DNA of 44,085 bases from Planoprotostelium fungivorum (Eukaryota > Evosea > Variosea > Cavosteliida > Cavosteliaceae): contig MDYQ01000391.1 of the NCBI GenBank assembly GCA_003024175.1, positions 1-44,085 of the forward strand. The letters run 5' to 3'. Position 1 is the stretch's first letter. Each line of letters opens with the position of its first letter. The position numbers and the translations under genes are program-made. Below the pieces are notes generated by a model. That model had not been told where the DNA came from, made no database searches, and saw only the letters and a list, made by a program, of their open reading frames with translations. Positions 1 through 12,332 of the stretch are shown one piece after another.

Positions 1-32
1 TTACTACTATGCCCACTCGTGAGAACGACTGA

Positions 33-99
33 GCCCGCATTGTAGAAAACGAAAAAAAAAAAAATCGTCTTTTTCGTCGATTATCTCGCTTCTGCGGGC
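33..99. repeat. Nested inverted repeat
   Basis: The outer arms GCCCGCA (33-39) and TGCGGGC (93-99) are perfect complements. Inside them ACGAAAAA (49-56) pairs with TTTTTCGT (70-77). The two stems are properly nested, so a single strand could fold into one interrupted hairpin. The A and T runs make some chance pairing likely. The function is unknown; a fragment of a foldback element is one possibility. Confidence 0.45.
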
Positions 100-208
100 G
101 CTTTTTCAAAAATGGCAGAGGACAGGTCGTAAACTCGACGCGCTCTTTCGAATGAGCCCAAGAACGTAGAAATCTATTTTTAACGGAGGTCGCCCGAAAT
201 TCAAAAAA

Positions 209-245
209 AAGTGTCCAGGACGGTACTCAGACCGTCTTTTCACTT
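209..245. repeat. Imperfect inverted repeat (hairpin)
   Basis: AAGTG (209-213) pairs with CACTT (241-245). Inside, GACGGT (219-224) pairs with ACCGTC (231-236) across a 6-nt loop, with an unpaired internal bulge on each side. It sits just outside the short-repeat zone. No terminator, promoter or known element can be assigned. Confidence 0.45.
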
Positions 246-284
246 GATTTTGCTTCGACTTTTTTTTGTATGGACAAATGCACT

Positions 285-306
285 ACGGTACCATAGAAGG
301 TACCGT
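285..306. repeat. Perfect 8-bp inverted repeat at the start of the repeat zone
   Basis: ACGGTACC (285-292) and GGTACCGT (299-306) are exact reverse complements separated by 6 nt. The arms resemble the GTACCGTA / TACGGTAC element in the core of the adjacent short tandem repeats. This segment is therefore probably a diverged or rearranged edge of the same repeat family, not an independent site. Confidence 0.55.
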
Positions 307-460
307 CATAGTACCGTAATGGTAAAAATTACCATTGGCGTTCTATAGAGAATTTCCCCATAGTACCGTAGTGGTAAACTTTACCATTGGCGTTCTATAG
401 AGAATTTTACCCATAGTACCGTAGTGGTAAACTTTACCATTGGCGTTCTATAGAGAATAA
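307..460. repeat. 52/53-bp tandem repeat, three copies
   Basis: The copies begin with CATAGTACCGTA at 307, 359 and 412, giving periods of 52 and 53 bp. Each carries a short palindrome in the middle. In copy 1, AATGGTAA (318-325) pairs with TTACCATT (329-336). In copies 2 and 3, TGGTAAA and TTTACCA flank one base (372-386 and 425-439). The start of copy 1, CATAGTACCGTAATGGTAA, is the exact reverse complement of the core TTACCATTACGGTACTATG found in the 50-bp and 78-bp repeats further right. This block is thus an inverted relative of those families. Copy 3 runs directly into the 50-bp repeats at about 460. Confidence 0.9.
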
Positions 461-590
461 CATAAGAGTGTAAGTTACCATTACAGTACTATGAAGAATA
501 ACTTAGCTGGCACAAGAGTGTAAATTACCATTACGGTACTATGAAGAATAACTTAGCTGGCACAAGATCGTAAGTTACCATTACAGTAAT
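461..590. repeat. 50-bp tandem repeat, two and a half copies
   Basis: Copies start at 461, 511 and 561 (period exactly 50 bp) with CAYAAGAKYGTAARTTACC-type starts. The last is cut short at 590, where the sequence continues as the 78-bp repeat. The right half of each full copy reads TATGAAGAATAACTTAGCTG. A diverged version of that half reappears at 747-770, on the far side of the 78-bp block, so the 78-bp repeats sit inside a background of 50-bp-type sequence. Confidence 0.9.
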
Positions 591-746
591 ATGGGATATC
601 GTTTTGCCCATAGTGGCCAATGGTTTACTTACAGAAGTGTAAAAAGTGTAAATTACCATTACAGTACTATGGGATATCGGTTTACCCATAGTGGCCAATG
701 GTTTACTTACAGAAGTGTAAAAAGTGTAAATTACCATTGCGGTACT
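591..746. repeat. 78-bp tandem repeat block A, two copies
   Basis: ATGGGATATCG starts at 591 and 669, and the following ATGG at 747 keeps the 78-bp step. Within the unit ACTATGGG (666-673) and CCCATAGT (685-692) form a perfect 8-bp hairpin with an 11-nt loop. The unit also contains the TTACCATTAC core of the 50-bp family. Because 78 is a multiple of 3, the repeat has a stop-free frame on each strand (about 26 residues per unit). I see no promoter or start context to make either frame a gene. Confidence 0.92.
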
Positions 747-796
747 ATGGAAGATGAGTTAAGCTATCGTTGATTTTTTTTAAGTGCGAATATGCG
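747..796. other. Edge between short repeats and 417-bp satellite (copy 1)
   Basis: The sequence leaves the 78-bp register at 747 with ATGGAAGATGAGTTAAGC, which resembles the right half of the 50-bp repeat. It passes through an 8-base T run and then enters the satellite. AAGTGCGAATATGCG just before 797 is recognisably similar to the last bases of the 417-bp monomer (AAGTGTGAAGAAATCCA), so the array edge is a degenerate monomer end and not a clean cut. A near-identical copy lies at 26847-26895. Confidence 0.8.
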
Positions 797-2464
797 CTCG
801 ATCGACCGTATCATCACTATGAACAATGATGAGACTGTCTAGTCACTTTCGGGACGTTCAGCACATTGCAACGCACGTTTTGATATAAAAAACAGTATCA
901 TACAGTGAAGTGGTCGTGCTGTGGATTTAAAATACCGCAAAAACATGTATTTCGACAATATCTCTTCGCGCACACGCAAACACACGTTGCAAAAATCATA
1001 TCAATGTACTTTAGAATATTCTGCATCGATTGATGTATCATACACGGTAGTACAAGCAATATTATGATATGAAAAGCATAAATCAAAACAATGCGGAGCT
1101 TGACCCTCGAAAAAAACCGTTTGTACCAAAGGGGGGACCATGCTAGATTTCAAAATCGAAAGTCTAAACCTTAAGCCCCCCCCCTCGATTTCGGCAAAGT
1201 GTGAAGAAATCCACTCGATCGACCGTATCATCACTATGAACAATGATGAGACTGTCTAGTCACTTTCGGGACGTTCAGCACATTGCAACGCACGTTTTGA
1301 TATACAAAACAGTATCATACAGTGAAGTGGTCGTGCTGTGCATTTAAAATACCGCAAAAACATGTATTTCGACAATATCTCTTCGCGCACACGCAAACAC
1401 ACGTTGCAAAAATCATATCAATGTACTTTAGAATATTCTGCATCGATTGATGTATCATACACGGTAGTACAAGCAATATTATGATATGAAAAGCATAAAT
1501 CAAAACAATGCGGAGCTTGACCCTCGAAAAAAACCGTTTGTACCAAAGGGGGGACCATGCTAGATTTCAAAATCGAAAGTCTAAACCTTAAGCCACCCCC
1601 CTCGATTTCGGCAAAGTGTGAAGAAATCCACTCGATCGACCGTATCATCACTATGAACAATCATGAGACTGTCTAGTCACTTTCGGGACGTTCAGCACAT
1701 TGCAACGCACGTTTTGATATACAAAACAGTATCATACAGTGAAGTGGTCGTGCTGTGGATTTAAAATACCGCAAAAACATGTATTTCGACAATATCTCTT
1801 CGCGCACACGCAAACACACGTTGCAAAAATCATATCAATGTACTTTAGAATATTCTGCATCGATTGATGTATCATACACGGTAGTACAAGCAATATTATG
1901 ATATGAAAAGCATAAATCAAAACAATGCGGAGCTTGACCCTCGAAAAAAACCGTTTGTACCAAAGGGGGGACCATGCTAGATTTCAAAATCGAAAGTCTA
2001 AACCTTAAGCCACCCCCCTCGATTTCGGCAAAGTGTGAAGAAATCCACTCGATCGACCGTATCATCACTATGAACAATGATGAGGCTGTCTAGTCACTTT
2101 CGGGACGTTCAGCACATTGCAACGCACGTTTTGATATACAAAACAGTATCATACAGTGAAGTGGTCGTGCTGTGGATTTAAAATACCGCAAAAACATGTA
2201 TTTCGACAATATCTCTTCGCGCACACGCAAACACACGTTGCAAAAATCATATCAATGTACTTTAGAATATTCTGCATCGATTGATGTATCATACACGGTA
2301 GTACAAGCAATATTATGATATGAAAAGCATAAATCAAAACAATGCGGAGCTTGACCCTCGAAAAAAACCGTTTGTACCAAAGGGGGGACCATGCTAGATT
2401 TCAAAATCGAAAGTCTAAACCTTAAGCCACCCCCCTCGATTTCGGCAAAGTGTGAAGGAATCCA

Positions 2465-2881
2465 CTCGATCGACCGTATCATCACTATGAACAATGATGA
2501 GACTGTCTAGTCACTTTCGGGACGTTCAGCACATTGCAACGCACGTTTTGATATACAAAACAGTATCATACAGTGAAGTGGTCGTGCTGTGGATTTAAAA
2601 TACCGCAAAAACATGTATTTCGACAATATCTCTTCGCGCACACGCAAACACACGTTGCAAAAATCATATCAATGTACTTTAGAATATTCTGCATCGATTG
2701 ATGTATCATACACGGTAGTACAAGCAATATTATGATATGAAAAGCATAAATCAAAACAATGCGGAGCTTGACCCTCGAAAAAAACCGTTTGTACCAAAGG
2801 GGGGACCATGCTAGATTTCAAAATCGAAAGTCTAAACCTTAAGCCACCCCCCTCGATTTCGGCAAAGTGTGAAGAAATCCA
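2465..2881. repeat. Consensus-identical 417-bp monomer (reference unit)
   Basis: This unit shows no difference from the majority base at any position I checked; 9971-10387, 27313-27729 and 37091-37507 are the same. Landmarks by offset from the unit start: GTATCAT at 11, 98 and 238; TTGCAACG near 69 with its complement CGTTGCAA near 188; TCATATCA near 199 with its complement TGATATGA near 268; A7 near 313; AGGGGGG at 333-339 with its complement CCCCCCT at 382-388. The 10-bp direct repeat GTATCATACA at offsets 98 and 238 is where the one deletion in the array occurred. I do not recognise the family. Confidence 0.85.
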
Positions 2882-5800
2882 CTCGATCGACCGTATCATC
2901 ACTATGAACAATGATGAGACTATCTAGTCACTTTCGGGACGTTCAGCACATTGCAACGCACGTTTTGATATACAAAACAGTATCATACAGTGAAGTGGTC
3001 GTGCTGTGGATTTAAAATACCGCAAAAACATGTATTTCGACAATATCTCTTCGCGCACACGCAAACACACGTTGCAAAAATCATATCAATGTACTTTAGA
3101 ATATTCTGCATCGATTGATGTATCATACACGGTAGTACAAGCAATATTATGATATGAAAAGCATAAATCAAAACAATGCGGAGCTTGACCCTCGAAAAAA
3201 ACCGTTTGTACCAAAGGGGGGACCATGCTAGATTTCAAAATCGAAAGACTAAACCTTAAGCCACCCCCCTCGATTTCGGCAAAGTGTGAAGAAATCCACT
3301 CGATCGACCGTATCATCACTATGAACAATGATGAGACTGTCTAGTCACTTTCGGGACGTTCAGCACATTGCAACGCACGTTTTGATATACAAAACAGTAT
3401 CATACAGTGAAGTGGTCGTGCTGTGGATTTAAAATACCGCAAAAACATGTATTTCGACAATATCTCTTCGCGCACACGCAAACACACGTTGCAAAAATCA
3501 TATCAATGTACTTTAGAATATTCTGCATCGATTGATGTATCATACACGGTAGTACAAGCAATATTATGATATGAAAAGCATAAATCAAAACAATGCGGAG
3601 CTTGACCCTCGAAAAAAACCGTTTGTACCAAAGGGGGGACCATGCTAGATTTCAAAATCGAAAGTGTAAACCTTAAGCCACCCCCCTCGATTTCGGCAAA
3701 GTGTGAAGAAATCCACTCGATCGACCGTATCATCACTATGAACAATGATGAGACTGTCTAGTCACTTTCGGGACGTTCAGCACATTGCAACGCACGTTTT
3801 GATATACAAAACAGTATCATACAGTGAAGTGGTCGTGCTGTGGATTTAAAATACCGCAAAAACATGTATTTCGACAATATCTCTTCGCGCACACGCAAAC
3901 ACACGTTGCAAAAATCATATTAATGTACTTTAGAATATTCTGCATCGATTGATGTATCATACACGGTAGTACAAGCAATATTATGATATGAAAAGCATAA
4001 ATCAAAACAATGCGGAGCTTGACCCTCGAAAAAAACCGTTTGTACCAAAGGGGGGACCATGCTAGATTTCAAAATCGAAAGTCTAAACCTTAAGCCACCC
4101 CCCTCGATTTCGGCAAAGTGTGAAGAAATCCACTCGATCGACCGTATCATCACTATGAACAATGATGAGACTGTCTAGTCACTCTCGGGACGTTCAGCAC
4201 ATTGCAACGCACGTTTTGATATACAAAACAGTATCATACAGTGAAGTGGTCGTGCTGTGGATTTAAAATACCGCAAAAACATGTATTTCGACAATATCTC
4301 TTCGCGCACACGCAAACACACGTTGCAAAAATCATATCAATGTACTTTAGAATATTCTGCATCGATTGATGTATCATACACGGTAGTACAAGCAATATTA
4401 TGATATGAAAAGCATAAATCAAAACAATGCGGAGCTTGACCCTCGAAAAAAACCGTTTGTACCAAAGGGGGGACCATGCTAGATTTCAAAATCGAAAGTC
4501 TAAACCTTAAGCCACCCCCCTCGATTTCGGCAAAGTGTGAAGAAATCCACTCGATCGACCGTATCATCACTATGAACAATGATGAGACTGTCTAGTCACT
4601 TTCGTGACGTTCAGCACATTGCAACGCACGTTTTGATATACAAAACAGTATCATACAGTGAAGTGGTCGTGCTGTGGATTTAAAATACCGCAAAAACATG
4701 TATTTCGACAATATCTCTTCGCGCACACGCAAACACACGTTGCAAAAATCATATCAATGTACTTTAGAATATTCTGCATCGATTGATGTATCATACACGG
4801 TAGTACAAGCAATATTATGATATGAAAAGCATAAATCAAAACAATGCGGAGCTTGACCCTCGAAAAAAACCGTTTGTACCAAAGGGGGGACCATGCTAGA
4901 TTTCAAAATCGAAAGTCTAAACCTTAAGCCACCCCCCTCGATTTCGGCAAAGTGTGAAGAAATCTACTCGATCGACCGTATCATCACTATGAACAATGAT
5001 GAGACTGTCTAGTCACTTTCGGGACGTTCAGCACATTGCAACGCACGTTTTGATATACAAAACAGTATCATACAGTGAAGTGGTCGTGCTGTGGATTTAA
5101 AATACCGCAAAAACATGTATTTCGACAATATCTCTTCGCGCACACGCAAACACACGTTGCAAAAATCATATCAATGTACTTTAGAATATTCTGCATCGAT
5201 TGATGTATCATACACGGTAGTACAAGCAATATTATGATATGAAAAGCATAAATCAAAACAATGCGGAGCTTGACCCTCGAAAAAAACCGTTTGTACCAAA
5301 GGGGGGACCATGCTAGATTTCAAAATCGAAAGTCTAAACCCTAAGCCACCCCCCTCGATTTCGGCAAAGTGTGAAGAAATCCACTCGATCGACCGTATCA
5401 TCACTATGAACAATGATGAGACTGTCTAGTCACTTTCGGGACGTTCAGAACATTGCAACGCACGTTTTGATATACAAAACAGTATCATACAGTGAAGTGG
5501 TCGTGCTGTGGATTTAAAATACCGCAAAAACATGTATTTCGACAATATCTCTTCGCGCACACGCAAACACACGTTGCAAAAATCATATCAATGTACTTTA
5601 GAATATTCTGCATCGATTGATGTATCATACACGGTAGTACAAGCAATATTATGATATGAAAAGCATAAATCAAAACAATGCGGAGCTTGACCCTCGAAAA
5701 AAACCGTTTGTACCAAAGGGGGGACCATGCTAGATTTCAAAATCGAAAGTCTAAACCTTAAGCCACCCCCCTCGATTTCGGCAAAGTGTGAAGAAATCCA

Positions 5801-8800
5801 CTCGATCGACCGTATCATCACTATGAACAATGATGAGACTGTCTAGTCACTTTCGGTACGTTCAGCACATTGCAACGCACGTTTTGATATACAAAACAGT
5901 ATCATACAGTGAAGTGGTCGTGCTGTGGATTTAAAATACCGCAAAAACATGTATTTCGACAATATCTCTTCGCGCACACGCAAACACACGTTGCAAAAAT
6001 CATATCAATGTACTTTAGAATATTCTGCATCGATTGATGTATCATACACGGTAGTACAAGCAATATTATGATATGAAAAGCATAAATCAAAACAATGCGG
6101 AGCTTGACCCTCGAAAAAAACCGTTTGTACCAAAGGGGGGACCATGCTAGATTTCAAAATCGAAAGTCTAAACCTTAAGCCACCCCCCTCGATTTCGGCA
6201 AAGTGTGAAGAAATCCACTCGATCGACCGTATCATCACTATGAACAATGATGAGACTGTCTAGTCACTTTCGAGACGTTCAGCACATTGCAACGCACGTT
6301 TTGATATACAAAACAGTATCATACAGTGAAGTGGTCGTGCTGTGGATTTAAAATACCGCAAAAACATGTATTTCGACAATATCTCTTCGCGCACACGCAA
6401 ACACACGTTGCAAAAATCATATCAATGTACTTTAGAATATTCTGCATCGATTGATGTATCATACACGGTAGTACAAGCAATATTATGATATGAAAAGCAT
6501 AAATCAAAACAATGCGGAGCTTGACCCTCGAAAAAAACCGTTTGTACCAAAGGGGGGACCATGCTAGATTTCAAAATCGAAAGTCTAAACCTTAAGCCAC
6601 CCCCCTCGATTTCGGCAAAGTGTGAAGAAATCCACTCGATCGACCGTATCATCACTATGAACAATGATGAGACTGTCTAGTCACTTTCGGGACGTTCAGC
6701 ACATTGCAACGCACGTTTTGATATACAAAACAGTATAATACAGTGAAGTGGTCGTGCTGTGGATTTAAAATACCGCAAAAACATGTATTTCGACAATATC
6801 TCTTCGCGCACACGCAAACACACGTTGCAAAAATCATATCAATGTACTTTAGAATATTCTGCATCGATTGATGTATCATACACGGTAGTACAAGCAATAT
6901 TATGATATGAAAAGCATAAATCAAAACAATGCGGAGCTTGACCCTCGAAAAAAACCGTTTGTACCAAAGGGGGGACCATGCTAGATTTCAAAATCGAAGG
7001 TCTAAACCTTAAGCCACCCCCCTCGATTTCGGCAAAGTGTGAAGAAATCCACTCGATCGACCGTATCATCACTATGAACAATGATGAGACTGTCTAGTCA
7101 CTTTCGGGACGTTCAGCACATTGCAACGCACGTTTTGATATACAAAACAGTATCATACAGTGAAGTGGTCGTGCTGTGGATTTAAAATACCGCAAAAACA
7201 TGTATTTCGACAATATCTCTTCGCGCACACGCAAACACACGTTGCAAAAATCATATCAATGTACTTTAGAATATTCTGCATCGATTGATGTATCATACAC
7301 GGTAGTACAAGCAATATTATGATATGAAAAGCATAAATCAAAACAATGCGGAGCTTGACCCTCGAAAAAAACCGTTTGTACCAAAGGGGGGACCATGCTA
7401 GATTTCAAAATCGAAAGTCTAAACCTTAAGCAACCCCCCTCGATTTCGGCAAAGTGTGAAGAAATCCACTCGATCGACCGTATCATCACTATGAACAATG
7501 ATGAGACTGTCTAGTCACTTTCGGGACGTTCAGCACATTGCAACGCACGTTTTGATATACAAAACAGTATCATACAGTGAAGTGGTCGTGCTGTGGATTT
7601 AAAATACCGCAAAAACATGTATTTCGACAATATCTCTTCGCGCACACGCAAACACACGTTGCAAAAATCATATCAATGTACTTTAGAATATTCTGCATCG
7701 ATTGATGTATCATACACGGTAGTACAAGCAATATTATGATATGAAAAGCATAAATCAAAACAATGCGGAGCTTGACCCTCGAAAAAAACCGTTTGTACCA
7801 AAGGGGGGACCATGCTAGATTTCAAAATCGAAAGTCTAAACCTTAAGCGACCCCCCTCGATTTCGGCAAAGTGTGAAGAAATCCACTCGATCGACCGTAT
7901 CATCACTATGAACAATGATGAGACTGTCTAGTCACTTTCGGGACGTTCAGCACATTGCAACGCACGTTTTGATATACAAAACAGTATCATACAGTGAAGT
8001 GGTCGTGCTGTGGATTTAAAATACCGCAAAAACATGTATTTCGACAATATCTCTTCGCGCACACGCAAACACACGTTGCAAAAATCATATCAATGTACTT
8101 TAGAATATTCTGCATCGATTGATGTATCATACACGGTAGTACAAGCAATATTATGATATGAAAAGCATAAATCAAATCAATGCGGAGCTTGACCCTCGAA
8201 AAAAACCGTTTGTACCAAAGGGGGGACCATGCTAGATTTCAAAATCGAAAGTCTAAACCTTAAGCCACCCCCCTCGATTTCGGCAAAGTGTGAAGAAATC
8301 CACTCGATCGACCGTATCATCACTATGAACAATGATGAGACTGTCTAGTCACTTTCGGGACGTTCAGCACATTGCAACGCACGTTTTGATATACAAAACA
8401 GTATCATACAGTGAAGTGGTCGTGCTGTGGATTTAAAATACCGCAAAAACATGTATTTCGACAATATCTCTTCGCGCACACGCAAACACACGTTGCAAAA
8501 ATCATATCAATGTACTTTAGAATATTCTGCATCGATTGATGTATCATACGCGGTAGTACAAGCAATATTATGATATGAAAAGCATAAATCAAAACAATGC
8601 GGAGCTTGACCCTCGAAAAAAACCGTTTGTACCAAAGGGGGGACCATGCTAGATTTCAAAATCGAAAGTCTAAACCTTAAGCCACCCCCCTCGATTTCGG
8701 CAAAGTGTGAAGAAATCCACTCGATCGACCGTATCATCACTATGAACAATGATGAGACTGTCTAGTCACTTTCGGGACGTTCAGCACATTGCAACGCACG

Positions 8801-11800
8801 TTTTGATATACAAAACAGTATGATACAGTGAAGTGGTCGTGCTGTGGATTTAAAATACCGCAAAAACATGTATTTCGACAATATCTCTTCGCGCACACGC
8901 AAACACACGTTGCAAAAATCATATCAATGTACTTTAGAATATTCTGCATCGATTGATGTATCATACACGGTAGTACAAGCAATATTATGATATGAAAAGC
9001 ATAAATCAAAACAATGCGGAGCTTGACCCTCGAAAAAAACCGTTTGTACCAAAGGGGGGACCATGCTAGATTTCAAAATCGAAAGTCTAAACCTTAAGCC
9101 ACCCCCCTCGATTTCGGCAAAGTGTGAAGAAATCCACTCGATCGACCGTATCATCACTATGAACAATGATGAGACTGTCTAGTCACTTTCGGGACGTTCA
9201 GCACATTGCAACGCACGTTTTGATATACAAAACAGTATCATACAGTGAAGTGGTCGTGCTGTGGATTTAAAGTACCGCAAAAACATGTATTTCGACAATA
9301 TCTCTTCGCGCACACGCAAACACACGTTGCAAAAATCATATCAATGTACTTTAGAATATTCTGCATCGATTGATGTATCATACACGGTAGTACAAGCAAT
9401 ATTATGATATGAAAAGCATAAATCAAAACAATGCGGAGCTTGACCCTCGAAAAAAACCGTTTGTACCAAAGGGGGGACCATGCTAGATTTCAAAATCGAA
9501 AGTCTAAACCTTAAGCCACCCCCCTCGATTTCGGCAAAGTGTGAAGAAATCCACTCGATCGACCGTATCATCACTATGAACAATGATGAGACTGTCTAGT
9601 CACTTTCGGGACGTTCAGCACACTGCAACGCACGTTTTGATATACAAAACAGTATCATACAGTGAAGTGGTCGTGCTGTGGATTTAAAATACCGCAAAAA
9701 CATGTATTTCGACAATATCTCTTCGCGCACACGCAAACACACGTTGCAAAAATCATATCAATGTACTTTAGAATATTCTGCATCGATTGATGTATCATAC
9801 ACGGTAGTACAAGCAATATTATGATATGAAAAGCATAAATCAAAACAATGCGGAGCTTGACCCTCGAAAAAAACCGTTTGTACCAAAGGGGGGACCATGC
9901 TAGATTTCAAAATCGAAAGTCTAAACCTTAAGCCACCCCCCTCGATTTCGGCGAAGTGTGAAGAAATCCACTCGATCGACCGTATCATCACTATGAACAA
10001 TGATGAGACTGTCTAGTCACTTTCGGGACGTTCAGCACATTGCAACGCACGTTTTGATATACAAAACAGTATCATACAGTGAAGTGGTCGTGCTGTGGAT
10101 TTAAAATACCGCAAAAACATGTATTTCGACAATATCTCTTCGCGCACACGCAAACACACGTTGCAAAAATCATATCAATGTACTTTAGAATATTCTGCAT
10201 CGATTGATGTATCATACACGGTAGTACAAGCAATATTATGATATGAAAAGCATAAATCAAAACAATGCGGAGCTTGACCCTCGAAAAAAACCGTTTGTAC
10301 CAAAGGGGGGACCATGCTAGATTTCAAAATCGAAAGTCTAAACCTTAAGCCACCCCCCTCGATTTCGGCAAAGTGTGAAGAAATCCACTCGTTCGACCGT
10401 ATCATCACTATGAACAATGATGAGACTGTCTAGTCACTTTCGGGACGTTCAGCACATTGCAACGCACGTTTTGATATACAAAACAGTATCATACAGTGAA
10501 GTGGTCGTGCTGTGGATTTAAAATACCGCAAAAACATGTATTTCGACAATATCTCTTCGCGCACACGCAAACACACGTTGCAAAAATCATATCAATGTAC
10601 TTTAGAATATTCTGCATCGATTGATGTATCATACACGGTAGTACAAGCAATATTATGATATGAAAAGCATAAATCAAAACAATGCGGAGCTTGACCCTCG
10701 AAAAAAACCGTTTGTACCAAAGGGGGGACCATGCTAGATTTCAAAATCGAAAGTCTAAACCTTAAGCCACCCCCCTCGATTTCGGCAAAGTGTGAAGAAA
10801 TCCACTCGATCGACCGTATCATCACTATAAACAATGATGAGACTGTCTAGTCACTTTCGGGACGTTCAGCACATTGCAACGCACGTTTTGATATACAAAA
10901 CAGTATCATACAGTGAAGTGGTCGTGCTGTGGATTTAAAATACCGCAAAAACATGTATTTCGACAATATCTCTTCGCGCACACGCAAACACACGTTGCAA
11001 AAATCATATCAATGTACTTTAGAATATTCTGCATCGATTGATGTATCATACACGGTAGTACAAGCAATATTATGATATGAAAAGCATAAATCAAAACAAT
11101 GCGGAGCTTGACCCTCGAAAAAAACCGTTTGTACCAAAGGGGGGACCATGCTAGATTTCAAAATCGAAAGTCTAAACCTTAAGCCACCCCCCTCGATTTC
11201 GGCAAAGTGTGAAGAAATCCACTCGATCGACCGTATCATCACTATGAACAACGATGAGACTGTCTAGTCACTTTCGGGACGTTCAGCACATTGCAACGCA
11301 CGTTTTGATATACAAAACAGTATCATACAGTGAAGTGGTCGTGCTGTGGATTTAAAATACCGCAAAAACATGTATTTCGACAATATCTCTTCGCGCACAC
11401 GCAAACACACGTTGCAAAAATCATATCAATGTACTTTAGAATATTCTGCATCGATTGATGTATCATACACGGTAGTACAAGCAATATTATGATATGAAAA
11501 GCATAAATCAAAACAATGCGGAGCTTGACCCTCGAAAAAAACCGTTTGTACCAAAGGGGGGACCATGCTAGATTTCAAAATCGAAAGTCTAAACCTTAAG
11601 CCACCCCCCTCGATTTCGGCAAAGTGTGAAGAAATCCACTCGATCGACCGTATCATCACTATGAACAATGATGAGACTGTCTAGTCACTTTCGGGACGTT
11701 CAGCACGTTGCAACGCACGTTTTGATATACAAAACAGTATCATACAGTGAAGTGGTCGTGCTGTGGATTTAAAATACCGCAAAAACATGTATTTCGACAA

Positions 11801-12055
11801 TATCTCTTCGCGCACACGCAAACACACGTTGCAAAAATCATATCAATGTACTTTAGAATATTCTGCATCGATTGATGTATCATACACGGTAGTACAAGCA
11901 ATATTATGATATGAAAAGCATAAATCAAAACAATGCGGAGCTTGACCCTCGAAAAAAACCGTTTGTACCAAAGGGGGGACCATGCTAGATTTCAAAATCG
12001 AAAGTCTAAACCTTAAGCCACCCCCCTCGATTTCGGCAAAGTGTGAAGAAATCCA

Positions 12056-12332
12056 CTCGACCGACCGTATCATCACTATGAACAATGATGAGACTGTCTA
12101 GTCACTTTCGGGACGTTCAGCACATTGCAACGCACGTTTTGATATACAAAACAGTATCATACACGGTAGTACAAGCAATATTATGATATGAAAAGCATAA
12201 ATCAAAACAATGCGGAGCTTGACCCTCGAAAAAAACCGTTTGTACCAAAGGGGGGTCCATGCTAGATTTCAAAATCGAAAGTCTAAACCTTAAGCCACCC
12301 CCCTCGATTTCGGCAAAGTGTGAAGAAATCCA
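12056..12332. repeat. Truncated satellite unit, 140-bp internal deletion
   Basis: This is the only unit of non-standard length: 277 bp, with offsets 98 to 237 missing. The breakpoint lies in GTATCATACA at 12154-12163, a 10-bp sequence normally present twice, 140 bp apart, in each unit. One copy remains. That is the pattern expected from slippage, single-strand annealing or unequal exchange between short direct repeats. The unit also carries two substitutions (12061 and 12256). Confidence 0.95.

Larger units (their letters stand above)
1..284. other. Non-satellite flank, no gene recognised
   Basis: This is the only stretch that does not look tandemly repeated. It is AT-rich with long A and T runs (for example around 51-64 and 262-268). 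I see no reading frame, splice structure or RNA gene that I can support. Two segments can fold back on themselves (33-99 and 209-245), which would suit a decayed non-autonomous transposon or other dispersed repeat. I cannot assign a family. It is the best anchor for placing the array on a chromosome, since everything to its right is repetitive. Confidence 0.6.

Noticed and set aside
1-284. Possible small RNA gene from the hairpin at 33-99
   Set aside because: The stems are short and partly made of A/T runs, there is no recognisable promoter element, and no RNA family is matched.
1-796. Telomere or subtelomere terminal repeat
   Set aside because: No TTAGGG, TTAGG or similar telomere array is visible; the 50 to 78-bp repeats do not resemble known telomere motifs.
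898-1086. Overlapping minus-strand frame of 62 codons, hydrophobic start and cysteine-rich middle
   Set aside because: It might suggest a small secreted peptide, but it overlaps the other frame, is broken at 16664, is extended at random where its stop is mutated (6737, 8822, 15772), and has no plausible start context. It is a product of tandem repetition.
1001-1243. Minus-strand frame of 80 codons repeated in almost every 417-bp unit
   Set aside because: It recurs because the unit recurs and 417 is divisible by 3. Nonsense changes at 4964, 8177, 13863 and 30313, together with many amino-acid changes in other units, show no maintenance. No domain or signal is recognisable.
1257-1290. Possible CENP-B box (TTCGGGACGTTCAGC region)
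   Set aside because: It shares only the TTCG start; the required CGGG spacing on either strand is not met.
1547-1602. G-quadruplex potential from the G6 tract
   Set aside because: There is only one G-run per unit on each strand, so an intramolecular quadruplex cannot form within a unit; a G6/C6 stem is the simpler structure.
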